Shown: positions 41,816 to 49,816, counted from the stretch's first letter. The stretch: DNA of 64,000 bases from Streptomyces sp. TRM49041 (GCF_008271805.1 NZ_VSRY01000171.1:62001-126000); one strand, 5' to 3'. The notes: a model not told the origin generated them from the sequence alone. Numbers and translations: made by a program.

Positions 41816-42478
41816 ATGATTCGTGCTGTGGTGTTCGACGTCTGTGAGTGCCTCGTAGACGAGACCCGCGAGTACGGCACGTGGGCGGACTGGCTCGGCG
41901 TACCGCGCCACACGTTCGCCGCGATGTTCGGCGCCGTCATCGCCCAGGGCCGCGACTACCGCGAGACGTTTCAGGAGTTCCGGCCAGGGTTCGACCTGTA
42001 CGCCGAGCGCGAGAAGCGCGCCGCCGCCGGGCATCCGGAGTGGTTCGGCGAGGATGACCTGTACCCGGACGTCCGCCCGGCCCTGGCGCAGCTCCGCGCC
42101 GACGGCCTGTGGCTCGGCATCGCCGGGAACCAAACCGTGCGGGCTGGCAGGCTCCTGCGCGAGCTGTTCATCAAGAACGTCGACCTGATCGGCACGTCGG
42201 ACGACTGGGGCGCCAGCAAGCCTGACCCCGAGTTCTTCCACCGGGTCGCCGAGGTCGTTCCGTTCGACAGCTCGGAGATCCTCTACGTCGGGGACCGCGT
42301 CGACAACGACCTGCGGCCGGCGGCCGCGGCTGGGATGGAGTCCGCGCTTGTGCACCGCGGCCCGTGGGCGACGATCCAGTGGAACACCGAGGAGGCGGTG
42401 AAGCTCCCGACCTTCCGAGTCGAGAGCCTCGCAGAACTGCCAGGCCTGATCGCCGACTTCAACGAGCCAGGGCGCTGA
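41816..42478 (+). CDS. HAD family hydrolase
   Basis: The 220-aa protein has HAD motif I at the N-terminus (IRAVVFDVCECLVDE), where the nucleophile Asp is followed two residues later by Cys rather than the usual Asp. Motif II is GIAGNQ, motif III the Lys in GASKPDPEFFHRV and motif IV YVGDRVDNDLRPA. A helical cap lies at about 20-85. Such enzymes are commonly found beside XRE regulators on Streptomyces integrative elements. It is the one intact gene in a patch of broken ones; its last 20 bases overlap the convergent XRE-TPR remnant. Confidence 0.82.
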   Translation: MIRAVVFDVCECLVDETREYGTWADWLGVPRHTFAAMFGAVIAQGRDYRETFQEFRPGFDLYAEREKRAAAGHPEWFGEDDLYPDVRPALAQLRADGLWLGIAGNQTVRAGRLLRELFIKNVDLIGTSDDWGASKPDPEFFHRVAEVVPFDSSEILYVGDRVDNDLRPAAAAGMESALVHRGPWATIQWNTEEAVKLPTFRVESLAELPGLIADFNEPGR

Positions 42479-43333
42479 GCGTCGTTCCCCACCCGTACAG
42501 CCGCTCGTCGAGGTCACGGACGCATGGCTCGTGCTGCCACGGCGCCAGCGCCCGCCGCACCTCCCGCACTCGTTCCATGCCGGTGGCGTACCACGTCGTA
42601 TCGAGCTGATCGAGGGCCCGGACCGCGTATTCGCACGCGCGGTCCGGCTCCCCCGCCGTCGCTTCGACAGCAGCCAGGTCGCCCAGGATGACCGTGCGCT
42701 GCTTGTCGGCCTCGGTCGGCAGGTCGCTCAGGACGCTGAGCAGCGTCTCGCGCGCCTGCGGCAGGTGCCCTGCGCGCAGCTGCACATTGCCCTTGAACGC
42801 GGCCAGGCGGACCGGGCTGAACCAGTCCAGCCACGCCGGACTCGTGTGGCTGGAGCCCGCCGTGAGGATGTCCTCGGCGTGCCCGATCAGGTGCAGAGCC
42901 GTGCGGGTGTTGCCACAGCGGGTCTCGCACTCCGCCTCCACCGCGTCCAGCCACGCCAGCAAGTCAGCCGACGCCGGGCCGCGCCGGGCGTAGGCGCGGG
43001 CTGCCCGCATCCGCTCAGCAGCCGCCTCACGGTCGCCCGCCCACCCTGGAACGAACGCGGAGTGCGCGAGGACTGCCGCGCCGAGCAGCGGGTCGTCAGC
43101 CTCGCCTGCGGCCTGGAGCGCACGCACGTATGTGTCCCCGGCCTGGCCCGGCTCGCGCAGGTCGAAGAACTCGACGCGGCCGGCGAGGAGGCAGGTCTCG
43201 GCGAGGGCGTCGGCGATGGCCTGGCGGGTGGCGCCAGCGGTCTCGGGTAGCAGCGCCCAGCCGAGGGAGGCATGGGCGGTGACGGCGGGGTGGAGGGTGG
43301 CGGGGGCCACGGACCAGTACAGACGGCGGTGTG
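42459..43333 (-). pseudogene. XRE-TPR type regulator, 5' truncated (N-terminal HTH missing)
   Basis: About 290 residues match the tetratricopeptide part of the XRE regulators common on Streptomyces elements: HRRLYWSVAPATLHPAVTAH, FFDLREPGQAGDTYVRALQA, RAARAYARRGPASADLLAWL, ETRCGNTRTALHLIGHAEDI and an intact C-terminus (LYGWGTTLSALAR). The helix-turn-helix domain and any start are missing. Upstream of about 43,335 the sequence is instead the DUF397 fragment on the other strand. The open frame continues antisense to that fragment to 43490, which is coincidental. Confidence 0.75.
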
Positions 43334-43335
43334 AG

Positions 43336-43544
43336 ACTGTGACGGCCGCCACCCGCACCCGCACGTCCCGGACGGCACGCGCATGGTCGCGCTGTCCGAC
43401 GACAAGGACGAGAACAGCCCCGTGCTGTACTTCACCCGGGCAGAGTTCACGAAGTTCCTCGACGGCGCCGCAGCCGGCGAGTTCGACCATCTCCGCGCCA
43501 CCGACGCGGAGATGGAGCAGGCCGGCGTCACCGCGTCCGCGTGA
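43336..43544 (+). pseudogene. DUF397 protein, 5' truncated
   Basis: The frame opens after a TGA at about 43,334 and reads VPDGTRMVALSDDKDENSPV, then LYFTRAEFTKFLDGAAAGEF, the C-terminal two thirds of a DUF397 domain (typical ending FTPAEWxAFLxGxxxGEFD). The N-terminal third is gone at the junction with the XRE-TPR remnant. An internal ATG at 43383 could still give a 53-aa product. DUF397 proteins are normally partners of XRE regulators. The stop overlaps the next start (GTGA). Confidence 0.7.
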
Positions 43545-43729
43545 ACGCCGACCAGGTCAGCGCGGCGTTCGCGTATGTGCAGCAGCGGTTGAACAGGACT
43601 CCGTGCCGTGAATGCCGAGGCCGCAACACCGTCGCGCTCATCCACGAGCGCGCGGTGATCGTGTCGTGCGAGGACTGCGGAGGAGCCACCCGGAAGGGAC
43701 AGCTCACCGCCGTGCCCGGGACCACCTGA
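43541..43729 (+). CDS. Small zinc-ribbon-like protein
   Basis: The 62-aa product has two CxxC pairs (CRECRGR at 22-25 and CEDCGG at 44-47) spaced like a zinc ribbon. The GTG start overlaps the DUF397 stop, so it was coupled to it. Length and reading frame look intact. The family is not recognised; such small CxxC proteins occur on actinomycete integrative elements. Confidence 0.6.
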   Translation: MNADQVSAAFAYVQQRLNRTPCRECRGRNTVALIHERAVIVSCEDCGGATRKGQLTAVPGTT

Positions 43730-43781
43730 CCCTCGCCGCTGACCGCCCCGGCCGGCGCCACCCCCGCGCCCGGCCGGGGCC

Positions 43782-44012
43782 TCACCGTACGAGGTCAGCG
43801 GGGGGGGACACCGATCGCGTCGGCGATGAGGACGAGGGTGTCGGATGGTGGGGCGCTGTAGCCGTGCCGATGGAGATGATGACCGATCGGTCGATGCCGG
43901 TGCGCTCGCTGATGCCCTGCTGGGTGAGATTGGCGTGGAGCCGCGCTGCCCGGATCTGGTTGCCGAAAGCTCGTCGTCGGTCGAGGACCAGTCGGGCGGT
44001 GGGGTGGAGCAT
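43782..44012 (-). pseudogene. Small XRE-type HTH protein with two compensating frameshifts
   Basis: The open frame of 76 codons begins with a good HTH (RRRAFGNQIRAARLHANLTQ, GISERTGIDRSVI) and ends with ADLVR, as the family does. The middle (about codons 47-71) is scrambled, and the expected residues (GYSAPPSDTLVLIADAIGVP) appear in another frame. One base is missing near 43,870 (ATCGGCAC where ATCGAGCAC is expected). One base is extra in an eight-G run at 43800-43807. The net frame is restored, so a product may be made, but the last two helices are destroyed. Confidence 0.7.
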
Positions 44013-44099
44013 GGCGCGTGTCCACGCTCGATGGTTCTTGATCGTTTGCGTGCAGGGGTAGACGGGCTCGTACGACTACCCGGAGCGTGAGGGCATCCC

Positions 44100-44133
44100 G
44101 GCGCCCCGTCCCACCTCCGGGGGCGGGGGCGCC
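44100..44133. terminator. GC hairpin between XRE and flavoprotein genes
   Basis: GGCGCCCCGTCCC (44100-44112) can pair with GGGGGCGGGGGCGCC (44119-44133) with a small bulge. It lies just after the stop of the minus-strand flavoprotein gene, in the 137-bp gap, which has no gene. Confidence 0.55.
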
Positions 44134-44149
44134 TTCGTGATGCCCTGCG

Positions 44150-44717
44150 TCAACCGACGGCGCCCTCCCGCCGACTCCACGCCTCCTCGACAGCATCAAG
44201 GGCCAGGCCCCACAGGTACTCCTGCGGGCGCCCCTGGCCCGGCTGGTTCGGGACGAACCCGCCCTCCCCGTACAGCACCGTCACGCCAGCGTCCCGGAGG
44301 ATCTCCACGGAGCTGTCGAACGCCGGATGCTGCGCATAGGCCGCGTTCACGCACGGCACCGCCACGAGCGGGACACCCGTACCGATCCCCTCCGCCACAA
44401 CCCCCACCACGAACGTCCCGGTCAACCCGAGCGCCCACGCGTTGACCGAGTTGAAGGTCGTCGGCGCAAAGAGGACCGCGTCGGCCCGCGGCCACACGTC
44501 CGAGTCCGTCCGGCTCGCCGGGCCGCCTGTAGTCGTACCGGACGGGACGCCCTGTGAGCACGGCCAGCCCGTCCAGGCTGGGCTCCAGCCAGTGGGCGGC
44601 CGTCGGCGTCAGGCCGAGGCAGACGTCCCAGCCACGGGCCTGCGCTTCCTCGATGACGCCGGCGACGTCGAACACGGGCGGGGCGGCGGAACAGAACAGG
44701 TAGAGGGTCCTCGTCAT
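44150..44717 (-). pseudogene. Flavoprotein (Dfp/CoaC-like), frameshifted
   Basis: The start MTRTLYLFCSAAPPVFDVA at 44717 and the first 75 residues (to YRRPGEPD) are in one frame. The rest (DVWPRADAVLFAPTTFNSVN, ALGLTGTFVVGVVAEGIGTG, then the C-terminus) is in another. The break is near 44,510 and equals one lost or gained base. Joined, the protein would be about 188 aa, with the FMN-binding APTTFNSVN motif of flavin decarboxylase-like proteins that often sit next to XRE regulators on actinomycete elements. Codons from 44497 downward could be reinitiated. Confidence 0.75.
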
Positions 44718-44736
44718 AGCCCAATCTGACCACATG

Positions 44737-44774
44737 GAACCGCCCCTGAACCGGGCTGGCCTCAGGGGCGGTTC
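44737..44774. terminator. Perfect 13-bp hairpin upstream of the flavoprotein gene
   Basis: GAACCGCCCCTGA (44737-44749) and TCAGGGGCGGTTC (44762-44774) are perfect complements with a 12-nt loop. In the 44718-45051 gap between two divergent genes it would terminate a transcript that no visible gene makes, so it may be left over from a deleted gene. Beyond it, 44775-45051 shows further small hairpins (GAGCCC..GGGCGT, GGCGGGGCTCCGCC) but no gene. Confidence 0.6.
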
Positions 44775-45051
44775 ACGCTCCAACGCCCATCCGGCTCGCG
44801 AGTGTTGTTCCAGATGATGCGTCAGGAACGAAGGCCGGTATCAGACGGGCTTCCCGGGCCGTCATCCTGCTTCCGGTACCGGGAAGACGACGAAGCGGGG
44901 GGCAAGTTGATGACGGTTCCCTCGTGAAGCACCGGGGGGGCGAGCCCTGCTTCGGGCGTAGGCGGGGCTCCGCCGTGTGGCGGAGGAGGCCGGGTCGGAT
45001 ACGTCCCTTGCGGCGACGCGGTCGGCGCGGGCGCGCGGACAGTATGGGCGC

Positions 45052-45534
45052 ATGTTGAAGATGCGTGCTCTTCCGAATGTGCCGCGGTGGGCTGTCTTCG
45101 CCGCGCATGCGGTGCCGTTGGTGACCCTGCCCTCCGGGGTGTGGCGGGTCGCGTTGGGGCTTGGAGTGCCGTTGGCGGAGGACGGGGTGGATGTCGCGTA
45201 CGCCGTGGTGCTCAGTGCCGTCGTCGAGGGGCTGGCGCTGTTGACGTTGGGGCTCGTGCGGGGGTGGGGTGAGGTCGTGCCGTTGCCGGGTGGGTGGCGG
45301 GTGCCGGCGCGTGGCGCCGTAGCGGTCGCGCTGTTGGGGGCCGCGGGGCTGTTGGCGGGGTTCGGGTGGTCCGGTTACGCCGTGTACGCCGGATTCGGGG
45401 ACCTCAGTGTCGGGTCACCCGCACAGGATGTGGTGTTCCATCTCTGCTATGCGCCGCTGCTCGCTTGGCCGCTGCTGCTGATCGCCGTGACCGTCGCGTA
45501 CCACCGCAGGCGGCGACCCGCGGCGCGCCCGTGA
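45052..45534 (+). CDS. Four-TM integral membrane protein
   Basis: The 160-aa protein has hydrophobic segments at about 12-32, 45-66, 83-108 and 125-148, and a basic C-terminus (YHRRRRPAARP). No catalytic motif is visible and I do not recognise the family. ATG 45052 is chosen because a longer frame adds a charged, unlikely N-terminus. It stands alone and converges with the HxlR gene. Confidence 0.7.
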   Translation: MLKMRALPNVPRWAVFAAHAVPLVTLPSGVWRVALGLGVPLAEDGVDVAYAVVLSAVVEGLALLTLGLVRGWGEVVPLPGGWRVPARGAVAVALLGAAGLLAGFGWSGYAVYAGFGDLSVGSPAQDVVFHLCYAPLLAWPLLLIAVTVAYHRRRRPAARP

Positions 45535-45544
45535 CGACTGCCGG

Positions 45545-45910
45545 TCAAGCAACGGACTCCCTGGGCGTCGCCCCGGCCGCCGACTCGGCGAGGACGTGTT
45601 CCTCGCCCCACGCGTTCAGCGGCTCCAGCGCCGTGTTGAGGGCAAGCCCGCGCGGGGTCAGCGAGTACTCGACGCGGGGCGGCACCTCGTCGTACACCTC
45701 GCGGTGCACGATACCGTCGGCCTCCATCTCCCTCAGGTGCGAGGCGAGCACCTTCTCCGTCACGCCCGGGAGGCGGCGGCGCAACTCGCCGAAGCGGCAG
45801 GGCCGCGTGTGCAGCTCCCAGAGGATGAGGATCTTCCACTTCCCCGCGATCACATCCATCGCCGCGTCGACACCGCATGTGTACGGCTCCGGCCGCCGCA
45901 TCGTCGCCAT
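45545..45910 (-). CDS. HxlR family regulator
   Basis: The 121-aa winged helix-turn-helix protein has the hallmark VDAAMDVIAGKWKILILWEL, then CRFGELRRRLPGVTEKVLAS, EADGIVHREVYDEVPPRVEY and SLTPRG. A Cys near the N-terminus (YTCGV, Cys12) is at the position used for redox or electrophile sensing in some HxlR proteins. It diverges from the imine-reductase-like gene across a promoter with two palindromes and probably represses it. Confidence 0.9.
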   Translation of the reverse strand: MATMRRPEPYTCGVDAAMDVIAGKWKILILWELHTRPCRFGELRRRLPGVTEKVLASHLREMEADGIVHREVYDEVPPRVEYSLTPRGLALNTALEPLNAWGEEHVLAESAAGATPRESVA

Positions 45911-45974
45911 TCCGTCCCTCCTCCTGCCGTTCTGCCGTTCCTGCCCGGCTGCAGTCCGGCTGCCACCTGCACGC

Positions 45975-46008
45975 TTCCCTTGAGGGAACCACCCACTTCA
46001 AAGTGGGT
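45975..46008. promoter_or_regulatory. Two palindromic operators between HxlR and the reductase
   Basis: TTCCCT-TG-AGGGAA (45975-45988) and ACCCACTT-CA-AAGTGGGT (45991-46008) are both perfect palindromes, two bases apart. Each has a size suited to a winged-helix dimer. They fill the divergent promoter. Confidence 0.7.
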
Positions 46009-46046
46009 ACTTGAGCGTGCGCGCGCCTCGGACCAGCCTAGACGGC

Positions 46047-46949
46047 ATGACTGACACACCTTCTTCCGCAGCCTCCCCCCGCCCCGCTCTGACACTGCTC
46101 GGCACCGGCGACATGGGTACCGCCCTCGGCCGCGCATGGCTGGCCGCCGGCCACCCGGTGACCGTCTGGAACCGCACCCCCGCCCGGACCGCCGCACTCG
46201 CGGCCGAGGGCGCGAGGGTCGCCGGCAGCGCCGCCGAGGCGGTGGCGGCGAACCGGCTCGTCGTCGCCTGCCTGCTCGACGACGCCTCGCTCGGCGAAGC
46301 CCTCGACGGCGCCGACCTGACCGGCCGCGACCTGGTGAACCTGACCACCGGCACGCCCGCCGAGGGCCGGGCCAGGGCCGCCTGGGCGGAGGCCGGGGGC
46401 GCCCGGTTCCTGGACGCGGGGATCATGGCGGTGCCGCCGATGATCGGCGTCCCGGAGTCCGGCGCGTACGTCTTCTACAGCGGCTCGGCCGCGCTCTTCG
46501 AAGAGCACCGGGGCACTCTGGCAGTCCCGGCCGCCACGACCTACGTCGGCGAGGACCCGGGCTTCGCCGCGCTCCACGACGTGGCCCTGCTGAGCGCCCT
46601 GTACGGCATGCTCGGCGGAGTCCTGCACGCCTTCGCGCTCATACACCGCGAGGACATCGCCCCCGGGGACCTGGCGGAGCTGCTGGTGCCGTGGCTCACC
46701 GCCATGGCGCCCATGGCTCACAAGACCGCCGAGCAGATCGCGAGCGGCGACTACGCCAAGGACGTCGTCTCCAACCTCGCCATGCAGGTCGCCGGCGGCG
46801 CCACGCTGCTGCGCACCGCACGCGAGCAGGGCACCAGCACGGAGCTGCTGACCCCGTACCTGGACCTGCTGCAGCGCCGCCTCGCCGCCGGCCACGGCGA
46901 TGAGGACCTCGCGGGCGCTGTCGAACTCCTCGGCACCGACGGCCGCTGA
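46047..46949 (+). CDS. NAD(P)-dependent imine reductase-like (6-PGDH/HIBADH family) protein
   Basis: The 300-aa protein has a Rossmann start LTLLGTGDMGTALGRAWLAA, followed by VTVWNRTPART, typical of NADPH binding. The central DAGIMAVPPMIGVPESGAYV and the helical C-terminal dimerisation domain are characteristic of the IRED-like group. The usual HIBADH catalytic Lys region is not conserved, which fits imine reductases. Natural substrate unknown. It diverges from HxlR and is probably induced by that regulator's ligand. Confidence 0.82.
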   Translation: MTDTPSSAASPRPALTLLGTGDMGTALGRAWLAAGHPVTVWNRTPARTAALAAEGARVAGSAAEAVAANRLVVACLLDDASLGEALDGADLTGRDLVNLTTGTPAEGRARAAWAEAGGARFLDAGIMAVPPMIGVPESGAYVFYSGSAALFEEHRGTLAVPAATTYVGEDPGFAALHDVALLSALYGMLGGVLHAFALIHREDIAPGDLAELLVPWLTAMAPMAHKTAEQIASGDYAKDVVSNLAMQVAGGATLLRTAREQGTSTELLTPYLDLLQRRLAAGHGDEDLAGAVELLGTDGR

Positions 46950-47326
46950 GGGGGCCGCACCGGGTCCGTCGCCCGCCCGGTGCGTCGCCGCCGGACCGTC
47001 GGGCGGCAGGCGGTGGTCAGCGGGGTCAGCGGGGTCAGCAGGGTCAGCGGAGGCTGACCGAAATGATGTGGTGACGGCCCCTGTGCCGCGGTACGGTCGA
47101 AGACGTGACTGCCGGGTCGGCCATGGGCCATGAGCGAGTGAGGTTCCCGGCCTCGTCGTGAGGGCGGGGCGGGCCAGAGGGCCGCCCTTGGTGTGGTCGC
47201 GCGCGTCGCGCGCGGTATTCCTCCGCTTCCTCTTCTTTCTTCTTCTCTTCTTCTTCCGCACTTCATCGCCGCGCCTTGTACGCGCGCGTCCGTGCGTACG
47301 TGCCGCGCTCATCGACGTGAAGGACC
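46950..47326. other. 377-bp intergenic region with repeats
   Basis: It contains four 9-bp tandem repeats GGTCAGCGG (47015-47050, one with a mismatch), the last of which forms a hairpin with GCTGACC (to 47059). There is also an alternating GCGCGCGTCGCGCGCG block (about 47199-47214) and a strand-asymmetric pyrimidine run (47218-47255) of TTCTTCTT type. No gene with coding character is visible. Confidence 0.7.
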
Positions 47327-47719
47327 ATGATGACAGCAGACCTCAACCACACCGCCGTGTTCGCCTCCGACAAGCGGGCCTCCGCCCGGTTCCTCGCCGG
47401 GATCCTCGGGCTGGAGGTCGGGGCCCCGTTCGGGCCGTTCATACCGGTGGATACCGGGAACGGCGTGACGCTCGACTTCTACGAGAGCCCGGACGGCGCC
47501 CCGGTGGCCCCGCAGCACTACGCGTTCCTGGTGCCGGACGAGGAGTTCGACACGATGATCGACCGTCTGAAGGCGGCGGATGTCACGTACTACGCCGACC
47601 CGAACCACTCCGAGCCGCACCGGATCAACCGGCTCTTCGGCGGCCGGGGCGCCTACTTCGACGACCCCGACGGCCACAACATGGAGATCATGACCCGGCC
47701 GTACGCCCGCCCCGCATAA
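47327..47719 (+). CDS. VOC (glyoxalase/bleomycin-resistance fold) protein
   Basis: The 130-aa protein has the two-motif VOC architecture. LNHTAVFASDKRASARFLAG supplies the first metal-ligand His, YAFLVPDEEFDTMI lies in the middle, and AYFDDPDGHNMEIMTRPY has the terminal Glu and the DPDGH signature. It could be a lyase, dioxygenase or binding protein; the substrate cannot be told. GAAGGA precedes the ATG. It converges with the minus-strand small gene across a bidirectional terminator. Confidence 0.85.
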   Translation: MMTADLNHTAVFASDKRASARFLAGILGLEVGAPFGPFIPVDTGNGVTLDFYESPDGAPVAPQHYAFLVPDEEFDTMIDRLKAADVTYYADPNHSEPHRINRLFGGRGAYFDDPDGHNMEIMTRPYARPA

Positions 47720-47828
47720 GGCGTGTCGCGCGCGTGGCGGCCGGCACAGGGAGGTGCGAGCGGGGAACGCGCACCGAGTGGGCCTGACGGGGCCGGATGA
47801 CAGAGGACAGGCTCGCCGTCCGCAACGC

Positions 47829-47849
47829 CACGACACGACACGACACGAC
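47829..47849. repeat. Short CGACA tandem repeat
   Basis: CACGACACGACACGACACGACG contains about four 5-bp CGACA units, just before the terminator. It is a simple slippage repeat with no coding role. Confidence 0.7.
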
Positions 47850-47850
47850 G

Positions 47851-47890
47851 GTGCCGGCCGCGGCCGTCAAGGAGTGGCCGCGGCCGGCAC
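47851..47890. terminator. Bidirectional terminator between convergent genes
   Basis: GTGCCGGCCGCGGCC (47851-47865) and GGCCGCGGCCGGCAC (47876-47890) form a perfect 15-bp stem with a 10-nt loop. It lies between the VOC gene and the convergent small gene. Confidence 0.85.
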
Positions 47891-47922
47891 CTTCACGGCC
47901 CGCCCCAGCAGTCCGGGCCGTT

Positions 47923-48219
47923 TCACTGGTTGCCGAGGGCGCCCAGGCCGCGCTGGAGGTCCTCAAGGTTCATGCACGGCTGCACGGTGACCTCCGCGCC
48001 CGCCTGATCGAACAACGGCTCGGTGATCACAGGAAGCTGCGCGGGGTCGTCCATGTCGAAGACGATCACGCAGCTCCGGCGTCCCTTGTCCGGCGTGAAG
48101 TAGGCCGCTTCCGGCTTGAGCTGGTCCAGCATCGCCTTCAGGACCTCGGGCATACGGCCGCTCTTGATCAGCTGGCTGGACTTCTCGGTTTCCATCGTGG
48201 CGCGCAGCATCATGCGCAT
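47923..48219 (-). CDS. Conserved small hypothetical protein
   Basis: The 98-aa soluble protein begins MRMMLRATMETEKSSQLIKS and has a ferredoxin-like beta-alpha-beta pattern (EAAYFTPDKGRRSCVIVFDM, VITEPLFDQAGAEVTVQPCM). Similar proteins are common in actinobacteria without known function. No membrane segment. The 235-bp gap upstream holds only a short GTTCGACAG duplication (about 48241-48258). Confidence 0.75.
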   Translation of the reverse strand: MRMMLRATMETEKSSQLIKSGRMPEVLKAMLDQLKPEAAYFTPDKGRRSCVIVFDMDDPAQLPVITEPLFDQAGAEVTVQPCMNLEDLQRGLGALGNQ

Positions 48220-48454
48220 CGGCGTACTCCTCCGGGTGGGGTTCGACAGGTTCGACAGGTGCCCTGCTCACCCACTGTCCGATGCCCGCCCCCGCCCCGC
48301 CATCCGGGGTCCACCATCGTGGTGCATATGGCGCACAGGAGGGCGCAGACCGAGGTCCCTCCGCTTCCGGCGTCCGGCAGCGCGGCGCACGCCGGGGCCG
48401 ATGCCGACGTCCCGGACCCAGGTCTTCCGCGACCTTGGCGCGCCGCGCCCGCCG

Positions 48455-49483
48455 CTACGACGACTCGCGGATCACCAGGGCTGTCGGCAGCACCAGTTGG
48501 CGCGGCTCCTCCTCCGTACCCGCGATCTCCTGGAGGAGCACCCGGGCCATCACGCGGCCCATCTCCTCGATCGGCTGGCGGACGCTCGTGAGCGGCGGGT
48601 CCATGTGTCGGGCCACCGCCGAGTCGTCGACGCCGATCAGGGCGACGTCGTCCGGGACCCGGCGGCCCGCCTCCCGCAGGGCCACGCGGGCGCCCGCCGC
48701 CATGACGTCCGACGCCGCGAACACCGCGTCCAGGTCGGGGCAGCGCTCCAGGAGGTCACGCATGGCGCGGCGGCCGCCCTCCTCGGTGAAGTCGGCCGAG
48801 GCGACCAGGTCCTCGTCCGCCACCAGGCCCGCCGCCGTGAGGCCCTGGCGGTAGCCGTCGAGGCGGCACCGGGCCACGTACATGTCGAGCGGGCCCGTGA
48901 TGGTCGCGATCCGGCGACGCCCCCGGACCGCCAGGTGGCCGACCGCCGAGCGGCCCGCGCCGACGTTGTCGGAGTCCACGTACGCCACCGGCTCCGCCTC
49001 CGAGCGGCGGCCGTTGAGGACCGCGGGGATGCCCAGCTCCTGGACCACGTCCGGCAGCGGGTCGTCCGCGTGGACGGAGACCAGGAGGACGCCGTCGACG
49101 CGCTGGGCGGCGAGGTACTGCTCGAAGCGCCGGCGCTCCTTGCTGGAGCGGATCAGGGTGAGCAGGAGCTGCTTGTCGGCGTCCGCGAGTTCGGCGCTGA
49201 CGCCTCGGATGATGTCCAGGAAGTACGGCTCCGCGAACAGCCTGGCCTCCGTCTCCGGGATCACCAGTGCCACCGCGTCCGTACGGGCTCCCGCGAGCGC
49301 GCGGGCGGCGCGGTTCGGTACGTAACCCAGCTCGGCGATGGCCCGCGCGACGGCGGCCTTGGCGCGGTCGCTCACCCGCGGCGAACCGTTGATCACGCGG
49401 GAGACCGTGCCCCGGCCGACGCCCGCACGGGCCGCGACCTCCTCAAGCGTGGGCCTGCCCGTCTGCCGTCCGTTCACCGCCAT
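48455..49483 (-). CDS. LacI family regulator, CebR-like
   Basis: The 342-aa repressor has the LacI HTH (TLEEVAARAGVGRGTVSRVI then SPRVSDRAKAAV) and the sugar-binding periplasmic-like domain (LLVSVHADDPLPDVVQELG, AVFAASDVMAAGARVALREA, IGVDDSAVARHMDPPLTSVR). It is close to CebR, the cellobiose/cello-oligosaccharide repressor of Streptomyces. A CebR-type box lies 160 bp upstream, suggesting autoregulation. The usual cebEFG-bglC genes are not beside it, so it may be a paralogue controlling other genes. Confidence 0.87.
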   Translation of the reverse strand: MAVNGRQTGRPTLEEVAARAGVGRGTVSRVINGSPRVSDRAKAAVARAIAELGYVPNRAARALAGARTDAVALVIPETEARLFAEPYFLDIIRGVSAELADADKQLLLTLIRSSKERRRFEQYLAAQRVDGVLLVSVHADDPLPDVVQELGIPAVLNGRRSEAEPVAYVDSDNVGAGRSAVGHLAVRGRRRIATITGPLDMYVARCRLDGYRQGLTAAGLVADEDLVASADFTEEGGRRAMRDLLERCPDLDAVFAASDVMAAGARVALREAGRRVPDDVALIGVDDSAVARHMDPPLTSVRQPIEEMGRVMARVLLQEIAGTEEEPRQLVLPTALVIRESS

Positions 49484-49642
49484 CGCGTCACGTCTCCCGT
49501 CCGTACTCAGCGCGCCGGCCCACCGCGGAGCCGGTGGCCGCGAAGCCGCTGCCCGGGGCCGCGAAGCTTCTGCCGCAGCCCAAACTAGAGCCTGCTGCGC
49601 TCCCCGGCCTCAGCGGGATGGCCAGTTCCTGACCCTGGGTGG

Positions 49643-49656
49643 TGGGAGCGCTCCCA
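49643..49656. promoter_or_regulatory. CebR-type operator
   Basis: TGGGAGCGCTCCCA is a perfect 14-bp palindrome identical to the consensus known for CebR in Streptomyces. It lies in the 431-bp gap upstream of the LacI gene, which otherwise holds a hairpin (49817-49839) and repeats but no gene. Confidence 0.85.
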
Positions 49657-49816
49657 TCACACGCAGGAGCGCACCCCGAAGGCGAGCGCCCGCTGGTACG
49701 GCAGGCTCGCACGGACCGGCGTGCTTCCGGACGTGCCGGGGGCGTGAAGGCACGCGAGGGCGCGCGCTCCGGCCGGGGTGGGGTGACGGCCGGAGCGCGC
49801 GCGGTGTGGGGGGGTG

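Noticed and set aside
39743..42517. 924-codon minus-strand frame over catalase
   Set aside because: Antisense shadow of catalase and HAD genes, which have clear family motifs on the plus strand.
48116..49588. 490-codon plus-strand frame over the LacI gene
   Set aside because: No motifs; the minus strand has an intact LacI-family repressor.
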